Assembly: GCF_022179725.1 (NCBI RefSeq) | Contig: NZ_BPRC01000035.1 | Span: forward strand, 1-42,230 | Direction of reading: 5' to 3' | Length of the DNA stretch: 42,230 nt | Source: Methylorubrum aminovorans | GTDB taxonomy: Bacteria; Pseudomonadota; Alphaproteobacteria; Rhizobiales; Beijerinckiaceae | Shown here: one piece after another, positions 40,323-42,230 of the stretch | Numbering within the stretch: the first letter of the stretch is position 1 | How the letters are laid out: each line of letters opens with the position of its first letter | The notes under the pieces: model-generated | Told to the model about the DNA's origin: nothing | The model's input: only the letters and a program-made list of their open reading frames with translations | The model's database searches: none | Position numbers and translations under genes: made by a program

Positions 40323-41399
40323 CTTCATCTCCGTCAGAAGCATCAACTCTTCACTACGGGGCTTCCCCCGATGGGCAATTTTTATTCCCTTGCGGAACAG
40401 TATGAGAAGATGCCGGCTTGGATCCGAGATCGTCAAGCTGGCGAACTCTATGCCGTGATCAAATAAATCGCTCGATGGGCCCAATAATGCGGCAGTATGT
40501 GTCTTGGATGGGCAGCTATAGTGGAGCCGTGCGTGGTGAGGTCATTTGGTTCATGCGGTATGACGGGGTCGGAAAGGCATGGGGCAGCCGCGATCGCATG
40601 CCTGTCGCCTGGAAAGGGACGCGGCAGGAGGAAATGCGCTGCGCGGAACTTGGTCGGCGACGGCGGTCCCGCGGTACCGCCGCACTGTTCCGGCGCCTGA
40701 AGGAGGCGGTCTCCTCTGGAGCCCGATCGGGGGCCCACCCTTTCGGTTCGGCGATCCGAATTGCATCAGGACAGCCGTGCTGACGGCATGGATGCCAACC
40801 TGGTTCTGCAATCCAGGTTGATGACCCTGTCTTGACCTCTCGTCCCCGGCGCTGCCGGCGGTTGGCGAGGAGGGTTCCGGAACCACGCGCAGCCGAACAG
40901 CCCGTATTTGCATTTCCGAGAGCACGGCCTCCCTTTGCCGTTGGAGCCTTCACTGCACGCGCGAGCATCACCCGTGCGGCATTTCCCATCGCGGCGCTGG
41001 CTGATGTCGCAGGCCCATGCCCAACGGCCCTTGGCGCTAGAAGAGACGGCCTCCCCGGCTCCGCGTCTCCTGCGCCTGGAGATGCCGGTGGGGGCGTCCT
41101 CGACGCGGTCGAGCGTCGGCAAGCCCATCGTCGGCGGACCGGCACCCCGGCCTTCCGGATCGCCGGCGCGGGTGATCGTTGACGAGTTCTGCTGGTTGGG
41201 ATGGGTGATCGGCTGACGGGGGAACGACGAGGCACGACGTCGCTGTTGCAGCGAGGCGTTGTACGGGAGGCGCTGCCGTCCTAGACGATCGGCGGGCAGC
41301 CGAAGCTGTGCCCAGATCAGGCGCGGTCTCCGGCGGTCCTTTGGGATCACGAGAGCGGTGCTCGAGCCGTCGTACCTATACACCAACCCGAAATGACGA
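40323..41399. other. Long noncoding stretch upstream of amt
   Basis: About 1.1 kb in which I find no convincing gene. An AT-rich segment with a short palindrome TTCC-N5-GGAA (40385-40397) lies just upstream of amt and may be part of its promoter region. Frames elsewhere are arginine- and serine-rich shadows. Confidence 0.5.
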
Positions 41400-41768
41400 A
41401 TGACCATGAACGACAAGGCAGGAGCGACACCCTATCTATTCGAAATCCATCATGGATCCACGATCATAAGGATCGCCGACGATTGGAGTGGGCACGTCTT
41501 GATCGAGCGCATCTATGACGGTCTGCGCCATGCCCGGCAGTCGCGCGACGCCGGCCGGGTGGCTCTCGCTCCGCCTGCCCCCGGAAGCGACGCCGCGAAT
41601 GCGATGGTGGAGGTCGCGATGTTCCACGGCTTCCGACAGTTCGAGGGAACCGGAACGTTCCGCGCGACCGCCGACCAGATCGTCGCCTTGATGACGGCGG
41701 CGCGCGAACAGGGCCGGGAAGAGGTGCTGCGGGACATCGGGCTGCAAAGAAGGGAACAGGATAGCTGA
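41400..41768 (+). CDS. Hypothetical protein
   Basis: A 122-residue protein of unknown family (YLFEIHHGSTIIRIADDWSG, AMVEVAMFHGFRQFEGTGTF, ADQIVALMTAAREQGREEVL). The amino-acid pattern and a plausible amphipathic C-terminal helix suggest a true gene. ATGs at 41400 and 41406 are both possible; the ribosome binding site is weak. It stands alone between two noncoding stretches. Confidence 0.5.
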   Translation: MTMNDKAGATPYLFEIHHGSTIIRIADDWSGHVLIERIYDGLRHARQSRDAGRVALAPPAPGSDAANAMVEVAMFHGFRQFEGTGTFRATADQIVALMTAAREQGREEVLRDIGLQRREQDS

Positions 41769-42230
41769 GGCTGGCGGGCCTGAGTCGGTCCGGATGAAAT
41801 CGTCTCGGTATCGGCGCTTCCCGAATCCTGCCACCGTAGACCGGGAAGGACGGGCGCCCGATCGATCCGCTCCGCCGCGTCGAGTTTTCCGATAGGGTGC
41901 CGTGTCCCGGGGATGCCTTGACGGGATCGATCTCGCCGAGTTCCGTCTCGGGACGCACGACCTTCAAGGCCGACTTGAGAGTCCCGTCATCGGGCGACCG
42001 CGCGAAGGTTTCCGCCGGGCAGCCTGACAGGGCGTCGAACGCCGGGACGCGGAAGGAACCAGGGACGCGCACGCATTCGTCTCATCAAGCGTTCACAGTG
42101 GGTATCGGCGTGGAAAAAGGGTTCTTCCGCACTTTCGGTGCTGAAGGCTTGGCGTCCGATCAAGCCTTGCTGATTGCGGCTCATGCAGCATGCAGGACGC
42201 GCTGTCGCAGGAGATCGAATCCGGCTCGAC
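41769..42230. other. Noncoding right end of the window
   Basis: No gene, RNA or repeat that I can support. A gene could begin here and continue outside. Confidence 0.45.

Noticed and set aside
1..42230. CRISPR arrays, tRNA or rRNA genes
   Set aside because: No regularly spaced repeat arrays and no tRNA or rRNA signatures were seen on either strand.

Overview
The window looks like part of the chromosome of a methylotrophic alphaproteobacterium of the Methylobacterium/Methylorubrum type. The reasons are the high GC content, a formaldehyde-activating-enzyme (Fae) homologue, the N-methylglutamate pathway genes, a MucR/Ros-type regulator and the style of the insertion sequences. The genus is an inference from gene content; there is no rRNA gene to confirm it.

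About two thirds of the window encodes methylated-amine catabolism, and together the genes cover the whole route from trimethylamine to C1 units. Trimethylamine monooxygenase (tmm) makes trimethylamine N-oxide and Tdm cuts that to dimethylamine plus formaldehyde (2.6-6.5 kb, minus strand). A three-gene heme-dependent dimethylamine monooxygenase (26.8-29.4 kb) yields methylamine. GmaS (22.2-23.5 kb) makes gamma-glutamylmethylamide and MgsABC (23.6-26.5 kb) makes N-methylglutamate. A heterotetrameric SoxBDAG-type dehydrogenase, best read here as MgdABCD (32.5-37.7 kb), oxidises it. Accessory genes are an APC permease and a GcvT-like protein (7.9-10.9 kb), an ammonium transporter (38.9-40.3 kb), the Fae homologue with a truncated hemoglobin (20.9-22.0 kb), and LuxR, XRE-cupin (two) and GlxA/AraC-type regulators.

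Unrelated or accessory parts are: 0-2.3 kb, with the start of an IS110-type transposase, a 5'-truncated IS481 transposase, a dodecin gene, a decayed molybdopterin-oxidoreductase fragment and a small hypothetical gene; 13.6-19.0 kb, a SMR-TetR-MFP-RND efflux operon with a palindromic operator; 19.4-19.9 kb, a frameshifted MucR/Ros gene; and 41.4-41.8 kb, a hypothetical gene.

Three observations stand out. First, a 15-bp palindrome TTTC-N7-GAAA was found three times by eye, each time in the upstream region of one amine operon (tmm-tdm, mgsABC, dmm), which suggests one regulator for the first three stages. Second, two dispersed copies of an approximately 88-nt small-RNA-like element (13.2 and 31.0 kb) share a promoter-like block, a hairpin with compensatory changes, an unpaired UUUCUCCC stretch and a strong terminator. 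Third, the Fae homologue lacks the expected catalytic histidine and lies in a putative operon with a truncated hemoglobin. All calls come from reading the sequence; no database search was possible.
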